A stretch of DNA of 64,000 nucleotides, from positions 1 to 64,000 of the forward strand of contig JAFAGM010000012.1 of NCBI GenBank assembly GCA_023422775.1. The letters run 5' to 3'. Both the position numbers and the translations under genes were made by a program. The first letter of the stretch is position 1. Every line of letters begins with the position of its first letter. This DNA is from Pseudomonadota bacterium (GTDB taxonomy: Bacteria > Pseudomonadota > Alphaproteobacteria > Rhizobiales > Xanthobacteraceae). The notes beneath the pieces were generated by a model. That model was not told the origin of the DNA. It worked only from the letters and a program-made list of their open reading frames with translations, and made no database searches. Shown piece after piece: positions 56,837 through 64,000 of the stretch.

Positions 56837-56869
56837 AAAAAAAGCCCCGGTCCTTTTCAGGCGGGGCTT
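56837..56869 (-). terminator. Attenuator terminator upstream of asd
   Basis: On the minus strand: stem AAGCCCCG..CGGGGCTT with an extra inner CCT..AGG pairing around a GAAA loop, followed by seven T residues. It stands 34 bases before the asd GTG start and 26 bases after the stop of the leader peptide, so its only clear function is to control asd. Confidence 0.85.
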
Positions 56870-56894
56870 CGGTTCGGATGTTGCGATCGTTCGA

Positions 56895-56966
56895 CTACGC
56901 GCGCGCGGCTCCCGAGCCCCCGGAGGGTGCTTTGGTTTTCGCGGTGGTTTTGGTCGAGATCGCCAT
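56895..56966 (-). CDS. Putative Thr/Lys-rich leader peptide of asd
   Basis: A 23-residue frame (24 codons with the stop), starting ATG at 56966. Residues 1-12 are M-A-I-S-T-K-T-T-A-K-T-K, the rest A-P-S-G-G-S-G-A-A-R-A. Seven of the eight residues 5-12 are threonine or lysine. There is no usable ribosome site, but the frame begins 8 bases after a -10-like hexamer, so the mRNA may be leaderless, as is known for rhizobial trpL. The intrinsic terminator and asd follow. It is too short to judge by family; its identity rests on position and residue content. Confidence 0.65.
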   Translation of the reverse strand: MAISTKTTAKTKAPSGGSGAARA

Positions 56967-56974
56967 GGCGCGGA

Positions 56975-57003
56975 CTTATGCGGCACGCTGACGCTGCCGT
57001 CAA
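56975..57003 (-). promoter_or_regulatory. Promoter of the asd leader
   Basis: On the minus strand TTGACG (56998-57003), 17-base spacer, CATAAG (56975-56980). A start site 8 bases after the -10 hexamer would coincide with the A of the leader ATG. Confidence 0.7.
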
Positions 57004-57073
57004 CGGGTTTTGGACGGAAAATCGGCCCAAACCGGGTTGAACCGGGTGGCTCTGTCACGCCATAAGCTCTCGC

Positions 57074-58207
57074 ATGAGCCTTCCCAATCATTTCGAGTTG
57101 CTCGCCACCGACGCTGCGGCCCGCACCGGCCGCCTGACCACGCCACACGGCGTGGTGCGGACGCCGGCCTTCATGCCGGTCGGGACGGCCGGCGCGATGA
57201 AGGGCATGCACTGGCGCGAGGTGCGCGCTGCCGGCGCCGATATCGTGCTCGGCAATACCTATCACCTGATGCTGCGGCCGGGCGCGGAACGGATCGCCGC
57301 TTTGGGCGGCTTGCAGACGTTCACCGGCTGGAGAGGGCCGATGCTGACCGACTCCGGCGGCTTCCAGGTGATGTCGCTGTCGGACCTGCGAAAGGTGACG
57401 GAGAAGGCTGTGACCTTCCGCTCGCACATCGACGGCGCCAAGGTCGAACTGTCGCCGGAGCGTTCGATCGAGGTGCAGCGGCTCCTGGGTTCTGACATCG
57501 CGATGCAGATGGACGAGTGCGTGAGGCTGCCGGCGGAGCGCGCCGACATCGAGCGCGCGATGCGGCTGTCGCTGCGCTGGGCGGAGCGCAGCAAGCGCGC
57601 GTTCGAGATCGCGCCTGAAGGCTACATGCTGTTCGGCATCGTGCAGGGCGGCGACATTCCCGAGATGCGCCGAACAAGCGCGCGCGAACTGGTTGACATC
57701 GGCTTCCACGGCTACGCGATCGGCGGGCTGGCGGTCGGCGAGCCGCAAGCGGTGATGCTGTCGATGATCGAGGAAACCGCGCCGGCGCTGCCGGCGGATC
57801 GCCCGCGCTATCTGATGGGCGTCGGCACGCCTGAGGATTTGCTGGAGGCGGTCGCGCGCGGCATCGACATGTTCGATTGCGTGATGCCGACCCGGAACGG
57901 CCGTCACGGCATGGCGTTCACCCGCTTCGGCCAGATCAACCTGCGCAACGCCCGCCACGCCGACGATCCGCGGCCGCTCGACGAGGAGAGCGACTGGCCA
58001 TCGACGCGCAACATTTCACGCGCCTATCTGCATCATCTGGTTCGGTCGGGCGAGACGCTGGGTGCGATGCTGCTGTCGGAAATCAACGTCGCCTATTATC
58101 AGCACCTGATGTCCGGCATGCGCGAGGCGATCGCCGGCGGCACCTTCGAGATATTCAAAAAGCAAACGCGCGCCGGATGGGCGCGCGGGGACATCTCGCC
58201 GCGATAG
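57074..58207 (+). CDS. tgt: Queuine (preQ1) tRNA-ribosyltransferase, zinc ligands missing
   Basis: Exchanges guanine 34 for preQ1 in tRNAs with GUN anticodons. Active-site blocks are present: L-T-D-S-G-G-F-Q-V-M-S, Q-G-G-D-I-P-E-M-R, and D-M-F-D-C-V-M-P-T-R-N-G-R-H-G with the nucleophilic aspartate. The 377-residue length is normal. Unusually, the zinc tetrad is gone: the segment equivalent to E-C-D-C-Y-T-C-R-N in E. coli reads E-S-D-W-P-S-T-R-N, and the fourth ligand, His in T-I-H-N-L, reads S-E-I-N-V. The rest is well conserved (S-R-A-Y-L-H-H-L). It may still be active; this needs testing. Confidence 0.95.
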   Translation: MSLPNHFELLATDAAARTGRLTTPHGVVRTPAFMPVGTAGAMKGMHWREVRAAGADIVLGNTYHLMLRPGAERIAALGGLQTFTGWRGPMLTDSGGFQVMSLSDLRKVTEKAVTFRSHIDGAKVELSPERSIEVQRLLGSDIAMQMDECVRLPAERADIERAMRLSLRWAERSKRAFEIAPEGYMLFGIVQGGDIPEMRRTSARELVDIGFHGYAIGGLAVGEPQAVMLSMIEETAPALPADRPRYLMGVGTPEDLLEAVARGIDMFDCVMPTRNGRHGMAFTRFGQINLRNARHADDPRPLDEESDWPSTRNISRAYLHHLVRSGETLGAMLLSEINVAYYQHLMSGMREAIAGGTFEIFKKQTRAGWARGDISPR

Positions 58208-58210
58208 ATC

Positions 58211-58426
58211 TCAGTTGCAGGCGAACCTCTTCACCGAATGCTTGGTCACGAAACCGTAACCACAGGTATCGCAGGTCCAGAGATAGGTGATGGCGTGATC
58301 GCTCAGATAAGCGGAAGCTTCTGCGGCCACCATTGTATCGGCACAAACAGGGCAGTCCGGTAGATCACAGCCGCGCGGATCGGGCCTCGATGCGACGGTC
58401 GACAGGATTTCAGCAACAGCTGGCAT
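58211..58426 (-). CDS. Small zinc-ribbon-like protein, unknown
   Basis: A 71-residue protein: M-P-A-V-A-E-I-L-S-T-V-A-S. Two cysteine pairs are seen, D-C-P-V-C-A-D and T-C-D-T-C-G-Y, as in a zinc ribbon, and a further cysteine in K-R-F-A-C-N. An excellent ribosome site (AAGGAGGTCAACC) precedes ATG 58426, so the gene is real. It is convergent with tgt with only 3 bases between the stops. I do not recognise the family. Confidence 0.8.
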   Translation of the reverse strand: MPAVAEILSTVASRPDPRGCDLPDCPVCADTMVAAEASAYLSDHAITYLWTCDTCGYGFVTKHSVKRFACN

Positions 58427-58676
58427 CGGTTGACCTCCTTGCGATCTCAGTGTGTTGCGATTGGAACGTGCCCTCAGCCCACGACGAAAGTATACACAGA
58501 ACTGTTTGACGTTGTCGCAACACAAATGCGTTCGTTGAACGATTCTTGATAAGTTTCGATTTTGCGATGCAGCGAATATCCGGTGCTGGTGTTTCCACCT
58601 TGCGCATCGGCGTGGCCACCTCCTAAGTAACGGAAGCCGCCAGTTCCGCGCACAAGATCGTTACAGGAGCGCCGCC

Positions 58677-59657
58677 ATGGATGCGTCATCAGCCATTGGT
58701 GCAGCAGCGCACCGCCCCGGCCGAGGCCGGGTTTTCGACTCCATCGTCGACGCGATCGGCGACACGCCGATCGTTCGTCTGCGCAAATTGCCTCAAATGC
58801 ACGGTGTTAGCGCAACCATCCTTGCCAAGCTCGAATATTTCAATCCCGCGGCGAGCGTCAAGGATCGCATCGGTGCCGCGATGGTGATCGCGATGGAGAA
58901 GGCCGGCGTGATCAACGCGGACACCGTGCTGATCGAGCCGACTTCCGGCAATACCGGCATTGCGCTGGCGTTTGTCGCGGCGTCGCGCGGTTACCGGTTG
59001 AAACTGGTGATGCCGGAGTCGATGTCGATCGAGCGGCGCAAGATGCTGGCCTTCCTCGGCGCCGAGATCATCCTGACACCGGCGACGCAGGGCATGAAGG
59101 GCTCGATCGCGACCGCCGAAGAACTGGTGCGCACCACGCCCAACGCGGTCATGCCGCAGCAGTTCAAGAACCTCGCCAATCCCGAAATTCACCGTCGCAC
59201 CACGGCTGAAGAGATCTGGAACGACACCGGCGGCAACATCGATTTCTTCGTTGCGGGCGTCGGCACCGGCGGCACCATCACCGGCGTCGGACAGGTGCTC
59301 AAGCCGCGCAAGCCATCGTTGCAGGTGGTCGCCGTCGAGCCCGAGGAGAGCCCGGTGCTGTCAGGCGGGCAGCATACGCCGCACAAGATCCAGGGCATCG
59401 GCGCCAGCTTCGTGCCTGACATTCTGGATCGCTCGGTCATCGACGAGATCGTCAGGGTCAACGGCCCGGCTGCGATCGAGATGTCGCGCGCGCTGGCGCG
59501 CATGGAAGGCATCCCCGGCGGAATTTCCTCCGGTGCCGCGATCGCGGCTGCGCTCGAGATCGGAAAGCGCCCTGACGGCGCCGGCAAGACCATTCTCGCC
59601 ATTGTGCCGTCATTCTCCGAGCGCTACCTCTCTACCGCTCTGTTTGAAGGAATTTAG
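58677..59657 (+). CDS. cysK: Cysteine synthase A (O-acetylserine sulfhydrylase)
   Basis: PLP enzyme that makes cysteine from O-acetylserine and sulfide. The PLP lysine is in P-A-A-S-V-K-D-R-I-G, and the binding loop T-S-G-N-T-G-I and G-V-G-T-G-G-T-I are present. Length 326 residues including a longer N-terminus (M-D-A-S-S-A-I-G). GGAGCGCCGCC precedes the start. The BrnA-like gene starts 2 bases after the stop, so the pair is one transcript. Confidence 0.95.
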   Translation: MDASSAIGAAAHRPGRGRVFDSIVDAIGDTPIVRLRKLPQMHGVSATILAKLEYFNPAASVKDRIGAAMVIAMEKAGVINADTVLIEPTSGNTGIALAFVAASRGYRLKLVMPESMSIERRKMLAFLGAEIILTPATQGMKGSIATAEELVRTTPNAVMPQQFKNLANPEIHRRTTAEEIWNDTGGNIDFFVAGVGTGGTITGVGQVLKPRKPSLQVVAVEPEESPVLSGGQHTPHKIQGIGASFVPDILDRSVIDEIVRVNGPAAIEMSRALARMEGIPGGISSGAAIAAALEIGKRPDGAGKTILAIVPSFSERYLSTALFEGI

Positions 59658-59659
59658 CG

Positions 59660-59899
59660 ATGGCGGACCAGCCGCGACGGCCGAGAACCCTGAACGATGC
59701 GCGCACCGAGGCCGAAGCGGCGTTCAAGCGCACCACCACCAAGGTACCGGAAGCACCGCCGAAGCCGCCCCGGCTTCCAGGTGTGAGGGAGTTGGTCTCG
59801 CTGCGCATCGACCAGGATGTGCTGGAATACTTCCAGCAAGACGGCCCAGGCTGGCAGGACCGTATCAACGAGGCGCTGCGACGGGTCGCGGGCAAATAG
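59660..59899 (+). CDS. BrnA-type antitoxin-like protein, without a BrnT partner
   Basis: A 79-residue protein whose C-terminus V-S-L-R-I-D-Q-D-V-L-E-Y-F-Q and G-W-Q-D-R-I-N-E-A-L-R matches the ribbon-helix-helix part of BrnA antitoxins (L-R-L-D-x-D-V-L-x-W-F, G-x-G-Y/W-Q-x-R-I-N). The first 45 residues are basic and Pro-rich. No BrnT toxin gene lies beside it; its neighbours are cysK 2 bases upstream and a convergent caspase-like gene. It may be a solitary regulator, perhaps of its own operon. Confidence 0.85.
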   Translation: MADQPRRPRTLNDARTEAEAAFKRTTTKVPEAPPKPPRLPGVRELVSLRIDQDVLEYFQQDGPGWQDRINEALRRVAGK

Positions 59900-59961
59900 A
59901 ACCCGGCTGTCCCGATTTGGGCTGCTGGAGGGCAGGCGGACTGCCTGAAACTGTCAGAATG

Positions 59962-59988
59962 AAAAAGCCCGGGACCAGCCCGGGCTTT
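59962..59988. terminator. Bidirectional intrinsic terminator between the BrnA-like and caspase-like genes
   Basis: A perfect stem AGCCCGGG..CCCGGGCT flanked by AAAAA on the left and TTTT on the right, so it can terminate both strands. Confidence 0.92.
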
Positions 59989-60009
59989 TGAATTCGCGTG
60001 TTGCTGTCG

Positions 60010-61434
60010 TCAGCGCAACATGCCGCCGACCACGCCGCCGATGAAGCGGCCGGCGCCGGCCGGATCGGGGCCGGGAGCAGGGGCATACTGCCGCTGGGGC
60101 GGAGCCTGGTGATGCACCTGTGGCTGAGCCTGCTGGGTGCTGGACCGGCGCTTCGGACGCTCCTCCTCGGCACTCGCGGTCGGCGCAGCCGCCACGATCT
60201 CGGTGAGCAGGGCCTTGTGCTGCAGCTTGTTGAGGTAGCCGCTCTGGGGATAGCCGCGGGCGGCCTGCCAGCGCGTAATCACGGCCCGGGTCGGCGCATC
60301 GAACTGGCCGGTGATCCTGGTGTCGAAACCGAGCCCGGTGAGGCGGCGCTGCACGTCGCGGCGCTTGCCCTTGTCGAGCCCGATCTGGTCCTCGGTGATC
60401 TGGTTCGCTTCGTCCTTGAAGGTGGCGGGATCGATGCCCTTGCTGAGGTTGCGGGTTGCCGCCGCATCCTTCGCACCGCTTTCGATCGAGGCGATCCGCG
60501 ACAATGCCAGCGACCGGAACTGACCGTTCGGGTAGTTGGTCAGGTAGGCATTGAGTTCTTCCGTCTTGTTGGAATCCTTGATCGAGCGCCAGAACTCCAG
60601 TTCGACGTCGGACGCCTTCGAGACGTTCGCCGCCGGCGCTGCGGCCGCCACGGCGCCGGGCGCGGGCGCGCCGTTCAGGTAGACCGCGCCGATCAGGTTG
60701 GTGTGGCCCCAGGGCAGCTGGCCCTTGTTGGTCTCCTCGTTGACCTGGGCGCGGACCTTGGTCATCGCCTGCTGGATCTCGACACCGGGCTGGGTGAGGT
60801 TGGCGAGCAGCGCGCGGGTGAACGGGCTGTTGTTGCCTTCCTGGCCGTCGAGCGCGGTCTGTCCCGGGCCGGTCGCGAACGCGATCAGGGTTCCTTCGCC
60901 GGATTTCATTTCGGCGAGGCCGGTCTGCACGTTGACGCTGCGGGTAGCGGCGTTCGACTTGATCTTCGCCGCGAACGGGTTGTCGCGGCAGGCATCGAGG
61001 AACACCAGCTTGACCTTGGCGTCGCCCATGGTCTGCTCGAGGGTGAGGTCGATATTGATCGCCGCGCCCAGCTTGACGTCCATTTCGGATTTGATGTCGG
61101 CGTCGATCGGCAACAGATAGTTGGTTCCGCTGATGGCGATGCCGTGGCCGGCATAGAAGAACAACGCGACGTCGGCGCCCTGCGCCTTCTTGCCGAAGTC
61201 GAGCAGCCGCTCGGTCATCTTGTCGCGCGTGAGATTGGACCCTTCGACCACCTCGAAGCCGACGTTGCGCAATGCAGCGGCCATCGCCTTGGCATCGACG
61301 GACGGATTCGGAAGCGGAGCGACGTTCTTGTAGGTTCCATTGCCGACCACGAAAGCAACGCGCTTCTCGGCCTGCGCGGCGCTGACCGTAAAGGCCATGC
61401 AAATTGCGGACAGAATGAGGGCTGGGTAGCGCAT
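60010..61434 (-). CDS. Secreted caspase-like (C14) protein with a peptidoglycan-binding domain
   Basis: A 474-residue protein with a signal peptide (M-R-Y-P-A-L-I-L-S-A-I-C-M-A-F-T-V-S-A-A-Q-A). The caspase-like domain (about residues 24-245) has catalytic His in F-Y-A-G-H-G and Cys in L-D-A-C-R-D-N-P-F. A low-conservation middle follows. A peptidoglycan-binding type 1 repeat (R-D-V-Q-R-R-L-T-G-L-G-F-D, then R-W-Q-A-A-R-G-Y) is at about residues 355-410. The C-terminus is Gln/Pro-rich and ends R-F-I-G-G-V-V-G-G-M-L-R. Targets unknown. Confidence 0.93.
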   Translation of the reverse strand: MRYPALILSAICMAFTVSAAQAEKRVAFVVGNGTYKNVAPLPNPSVDAKAMAAALRNVGFEVVEGSNLTRDKMTERLLDFGKKAQGADVALFFYAGHGIAISGTNYLLPIDADIKSEMDVKLGAAINIDLTLEQTMGDAKVKLVFLDACRDNPFAAKIKSNAATRSVNVQTGLAEMKSGEGTLIAFATGPGQTALDGQEGNNSPFTRALLANLTQPGVEIQQAMTKVRAQVNEETNKGQLPWGHTNLIGAVYLNGAPAPGAVAAAAPAANVSKASDVELEFWRSIKDSNKTEELNAYLTNYPNGQFRSLALSRIASIESGAKDAAATRNLSKGIDPATFKDEANQITEDQIGLDKGKRRDVQRRLTGLGFDTRITGQFDAPTRAVITRWQAARGYPQSGYLNKLQHKALLTEIVAAAPTASAEEERPKRRSSTQQAQPQVHHQAPPQRQYAPAPGPDPAGAGRFIGGVVGGMLR

Positions 61435-61611
61435 CAGGAAAAATCCCCCTGCAGAATCGAAAAGAGTTTTGGCAATAACGCTCGGCGCAGACTACACAAA
61501 AAATCCACCCCTCGCGCCACAAAAAAAGCCGTGAATCGGCCATTTACCGCTGACCGTTACCCTCAAGGCACGCGCGGCCGCGTGATCCAGATCACAGCCT
61601 CGCAACAAGAA

Positions 61612-62490
61612 TCAGGTTGGCGCGCGCGGGGGCGCCGCAGGCGCCGATCGCAGGTTCAGCAGGTTGCCGAGGAGAATAAGCGCCGCGCCGAGCACCGTGA
61701 GAACGTCCAGCCGTTCTGAATAGATCAGCCAGCCGGCGGCGGCGGTCAGCGGCACCCGCAGGAAGTCCATCGGGATCACCACGGTGGCGTCGGCATGCAG
61801 CATGGCGCGCGCCATGCAGTAGTGGGAGAACGTGCCGCAAAACGCGATCACGACAACCCAGCCCCAGATATGGTTCGGCGGCCATGTCCAGACGTACAGC
61901 GCGGGCAGGAAGCCGGCCGCCGATTGCACCACCAGCATCCAGAACAGGATCGCGAGCGTGTGCTCGGTGCGGGTGAGCGACTTGACCATCGCGACCGAAA
62001 TGCCAAACCCGACGGCGGCCGCCAGCGCGATCAATTGTCCGGGATTGACCTCTCCGGTGGCGGGGCGAACGATGATGACGACGCCGACGATCCCGAGCAG
62101 GATCGCTGCGATCTTCCAGACCGTCATTCGTTCGCCGAGGAACATCGCGGCGAGGATCGCGGTCCATATCGGCATGGTGAACTCGATCGCCACCACCTGA
62201 CCGATCGGGATCAGCGTCAATGCGAAGAACCAGCCGAGTTGGGCGCCGTAGTGAATGAAATTGCGCGCGACATGCTGCGGCAGGCGCTGCGTCTTCACCA
62301 CGCTGAAGCCGCCCTTGGCGCGGATCAGCGGATACAGCATCAGGAAGCCGAGGATGGAACGCACCTCCATGAGCTGGAACACGTTCATCTCGCGCACCGC
62401 CTCGCGGCCGGCGATGGCGATGATCAGCATCAGCGCGAGCCAGCCGGCCATCCATAGCGCGGCCCGGGATATCGATGGTGTACGGTCCAT
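61612..62490 (-). CDS. EamA/DMT family transporter
   Basis: A 292-residue inner-membrane transporter with ten predicted helices in two EamA repeats; the second starts near A-I-L-F-W-M-L-V-V-Q-S-A-A-G-F. G-E-R-M-T-V-W-K is the conserved loop of the first repeat and S-E-R-L-D-V-L-T-V-L-G of the second. Members export metabolites or drugs; substrate unknown. Divergent from the RidA gene. Confidence 0.92.
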   Translation of the reverse strand: MDRTPSISRAALWMAGWLALMLIIAIAGREAVREMNVFQLMEVRSILGFLMLYPLIRAKGGFSVVKTQRLPQHVARNFIHYGAQLGWFFALTLIPIGQVVAIEFTMPIWTAILAAMFLGERMTVWKIAAILLGIVGVVIIVRPATGEVNPGQLIALAAAVGFGISVAMVKSLTRTEHTLAILFWMLVVQSAAGFLPALYVWTWPPNHIWGWVVVIAFCGTFSHYCMARAMLHADATVVIPMDFLRVPLTAAAGWLIYSERLDVLTVLGAALILLGNLLNLRSAPAAPPRAPT

Positions 62491-62671
62491 GTACCGGAGC
62501 GGAAGCGAGCAATTGCGGGGAAGCCGGTATCGGCGAGGGCGGCACGATTTGCAACGCGCAAATGTGCCGACGCAGCGATGCGCCCGCCCTTGCGTCGCGG
62601 TGCCGCAATTTCGCTGTGGGAGTGCGGGCCTCTTCGATGCTAAGAACGCCGGTCTCAGGGAGGATTATTAC

Positions 62672-63070
62672 ATGCGTATCTTGCAACCGGCCGAATGGTC
62701 GAAACCCCGCGGTTTCTCGCACGGCGTCGAGGTCGATGGCCCCGGCAAGTGGATCGTGCTCGCCGGCCAGACCGGCGGTGACGAGAAGGGCGACTATTCG
62801 CCCGATATGGCAAGCCAGGTCGGCACGGCGCTGAAGCGCATCGTCAAGTTGCTGGCTGAAGCCGGCGCGGGACCCGAGCACATCGTGCGTCTGACCTGGT
62901 ACCTGACCAGCCGCAGCGAATACCAGACAGCCGGCGCGGGCATCGGCGCGGCGTGGAAGGAAACGCTGGGGCGGAACTTTCCGCCATCGACGCTGCTCTA
63001 TATCGAAGGGCTGGTCGATGACAGGGCCAAGGTCGAGATCGAGGTTACCGCCTTCGTACCCAAGAGCTGA
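62672..63070 (+). CDS. RidA family protein (enamine/imine deaminase-like)
   Basis: A 132-residue member of the YjgF/YER057c/UK114 group, which hydrolyses reactive enamine intermediates. A-G-Q-T-G-G is the family turn and the Arg in V-R-L-T-W-Y-L-T is the conserved part. The C-terminus has the usual I-E-G-L-V-D-D-R-A-K-V-E-I-E. ATG 62672 follows the ribosome site GGGAGG. A small gene follows 63 bases later. Confidence 0.9.
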   Translation: MRILQPAEWSKPRGFSHGVEVDGPGKWIVLAGQTGGDEKGDYSPDMASQVGTALKRIVKLLAEAGAGPEHIVRLTWYLTSRSEYQTAGAGIGAAWKETLGRNFPPSTLLYIEGLVDDRAKVEIEVTAFVPKS

Positions 63071-63133
63071 ATTGAAGAGCTGGACGGTGCGCGCGAAGGC
63101 GCGCATCAGAAGCGCAAGAGGAAATTCCCGCCA

Positions 63134-63334
63134 ATGACCAATCGATCGACTTCCGCAGACTTCGTGACGGCATTCGCGACCGGCTGGCCCGAGCAGCAGC
63201 CCGACATCATGGTGCTGTCGCTGACCACGCACAGAGGCGTGCAGGATTTTGCGTTCAACAAGGAGCAGGCCCTGCTGATCGCCAAAACCATCAAGGAAAC
63301 CGCGGCGAAACTCGCAAAGCCCGCGACGAGTTGA
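63134..63334 (+). CDS. Small hypothetical protein
   Basis: A 66-residue protein with a mixed fold pattern: I-M-V-L-S-L-T-T-H-R-G-V-Q-D-F-A-F then a helix K-E-Q-A-L-L-I-A-K-T-I-K-E-T-A. It follows the RidA gene on the same strand. A purine-rich AAGAGGAAA lies upstream of ATG. The character of the residues is coding-like; no family recognised. Confidence 0.65.
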   Translation: MTNRSTSADFVTAFATGWPEQQPDIMVLSLTTHRGVQDFAFNKEQALLIAKTIKETAAKLAKPATS

Positions 63335-63382
63335 TCATGCCCTCCGCACTCGCGGGGGAGGCGACGCAGCTTCTTCGGCGGC

Positions 63383-63934
63383 CTACTTCGACAGCGAAAT
63401 ATTGGCGGCCCTGAACTGGCTGTCGGCCCTCAAGGCGATCGTCTGCCTGCTGCCGGTGGTCTTCAGCGAGATGCTAGAGTTGAAGCCAGCGGCGCTGGCG
63501 ACCACCTGGAAACTGCCGCCGCCGCCGTGGCCCTGGATGGTGCCGCCGACGTTCCGGCTGCTCTCGCTCCAGGTGCCCGTGACTTCGCCGCGCTGGGCAA
63601 CGACGGCTGCCTGCAGGTTGAACTTGTAGGAGTCGCTGGCGCAGGTGAGGACCATTTCCATATTCGGCCCACCCACCCTGTAGGTGGCGCGGCAGCGGAT
63701 GCGCTCGCTGGAGCCGTCGTCGAGCGTCACGGTGCCGCCGCCGCGCCAGTTGCCGGCCATGCCGGCGAAGGCGCTCGCCTGGGCGTGAGCGTTTGACGCG
63801 GCGAATCCGGTCATAAAAAACGCGACGGCTGCGAATGTCAGCCGCCGCGTCCGGGCGAAAAATCTGGAGGTCTCTGGCTTACTGACGGGATGCTTCCCAT
63901 CGACCGCTACATGCGACACCAGCTGATGCGCCAT
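63383..63934 (-). CDS. Secreted protein of unknown function, beta-rich
   Basis: A protein of 183 residues from ATG 63934 (M-A-H-Q-L-V-S-H-V); in-frame starts at 63979 and 63988 also exist. The long N-terminus ends in a hydrophobic stretch (T-F-A-A-V-A-F-F-M-T-G-F-A-A-S) and a cleavage site near A-H-A-Q-A. The mature part is rich in Ser, Gly and Thr with alternating strands, for example M-A-G-N-W-R-G-G-G-T-V and G-T-W-S-E-S-S-R-N-V-G-G-T-I, as in lipocalin-like or avidin-like barrels. No family name can be given. Confidence 0.78.
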   Translation of the reverse strand: MAHQLVSHVAVDGKHPVSKPETSRFFARTRRLTFAAVAFFMTGFAASNAHAQASAFAGMAGNWRGGGTVTLDDGSSERIRCRATYRVGGPNMEMVLTCASDSYKFNLQAAVVAQRGEVTGTWSESSRNVGGTIQGHGGGGSFQVVASAAGFNSSISLKTTGSRQTIALRADSQFRAANISLSK

Positions 63935-64000
63935 TCCATTTCCCCGATCCGGAGTTGCCACTGAGTTGTCCGTTCGCATATGCACCATTGATCGAGACTT

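Overview
The window is GC-rich chromosomal DNA from an alphaproteobacterium of the order Hyphomicrobiales, most likely Bradyrhizobium or a close relative in the Nitrobacteraceae. The evidence is the gene order (argS, SPOR protein, nagZ, scpAB, tatABC, serS, surE, pcm, nlpD-like, yajC-secDF), the RopB/Omp31-like barrel proteins with a shared A-A-D-x-x-A-R-P signal-cleavage region, alphaproteobacterial LexA boxes (GTTC-N7-GTTC), and several families of dispersed palindromes of the type seen in Bradyrhizobium genomes. This assignment is by recognition only.

Layout. 0-18.5 kb is a conserved housekeeping block: arginyl- and seryl-tRNA synthetases, peptidoglycan recycling and division (NagZ, SPOR, an NlpD-like LytM protein), chromosome segregation (ScpAB), Tat and Sec export (TatABC, YajC-SecDF), stationary-phase repair (SurE, Pcm), and homologues of the mitochondrial complex I assembly factors NDUFAF3 and NDUFAF6. 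18.5-20.8 kb is a small accessory island with a wHTH protein, a wHTH-HEPN protein and a recombinase-domain fragment. 20.8-34 kb is mixed: trmFO with a kinase/ANL-C-terminal fusion, a lytic transglycosylase, DUF proteins, an acyl-CoA ligase coupled to a tandem PPC-domain protein, barrel proteins and an AAA ATPase. 34-47.4 kb returns to the core (uvrA, ssb, gyrA, coaD, two cyclophilins, queA), with two barrel paralogues between uvrA and ssb. 47.4-57 kb is a metabolic block (two aldehyde dehydrogenases, DUF779, DipZ-like, aldo/keto reductase, M24 peptidase, asd) that separates queA from tgt. 57-64 kb holds tgt, cysK with an orphan BrnA-type antitoxin, a secreted caspase-like protein, an EamA transporter and RidA.

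The most striking observation lies in the asd-tgt divergent region. A promoter (TTGACG, 17 bp, CATAAG) is followed almost directly by an ATG that opens a 23-residue peptide whose residues 5-12 are T-K-T-T-A-K-T-K. A strong intrinsic terminator then precedes asd, and an alternative pairing is available that would disrupt it. This is the architecture of a ribosome-mediated attenuator sensing threonine and lysine, two end products of the Asd pathway. Other notable points are a queuine tRNA-ribosyltransferase that has lost all four zinc ligands, a protein kinase fused to an ANL-ligase C-terminal domain, and a palindromic repeat that supplies the start codon of the NDUFAF3-like gene.

No rRNA, tRNA or CRISPR array was found by reading the sequence.
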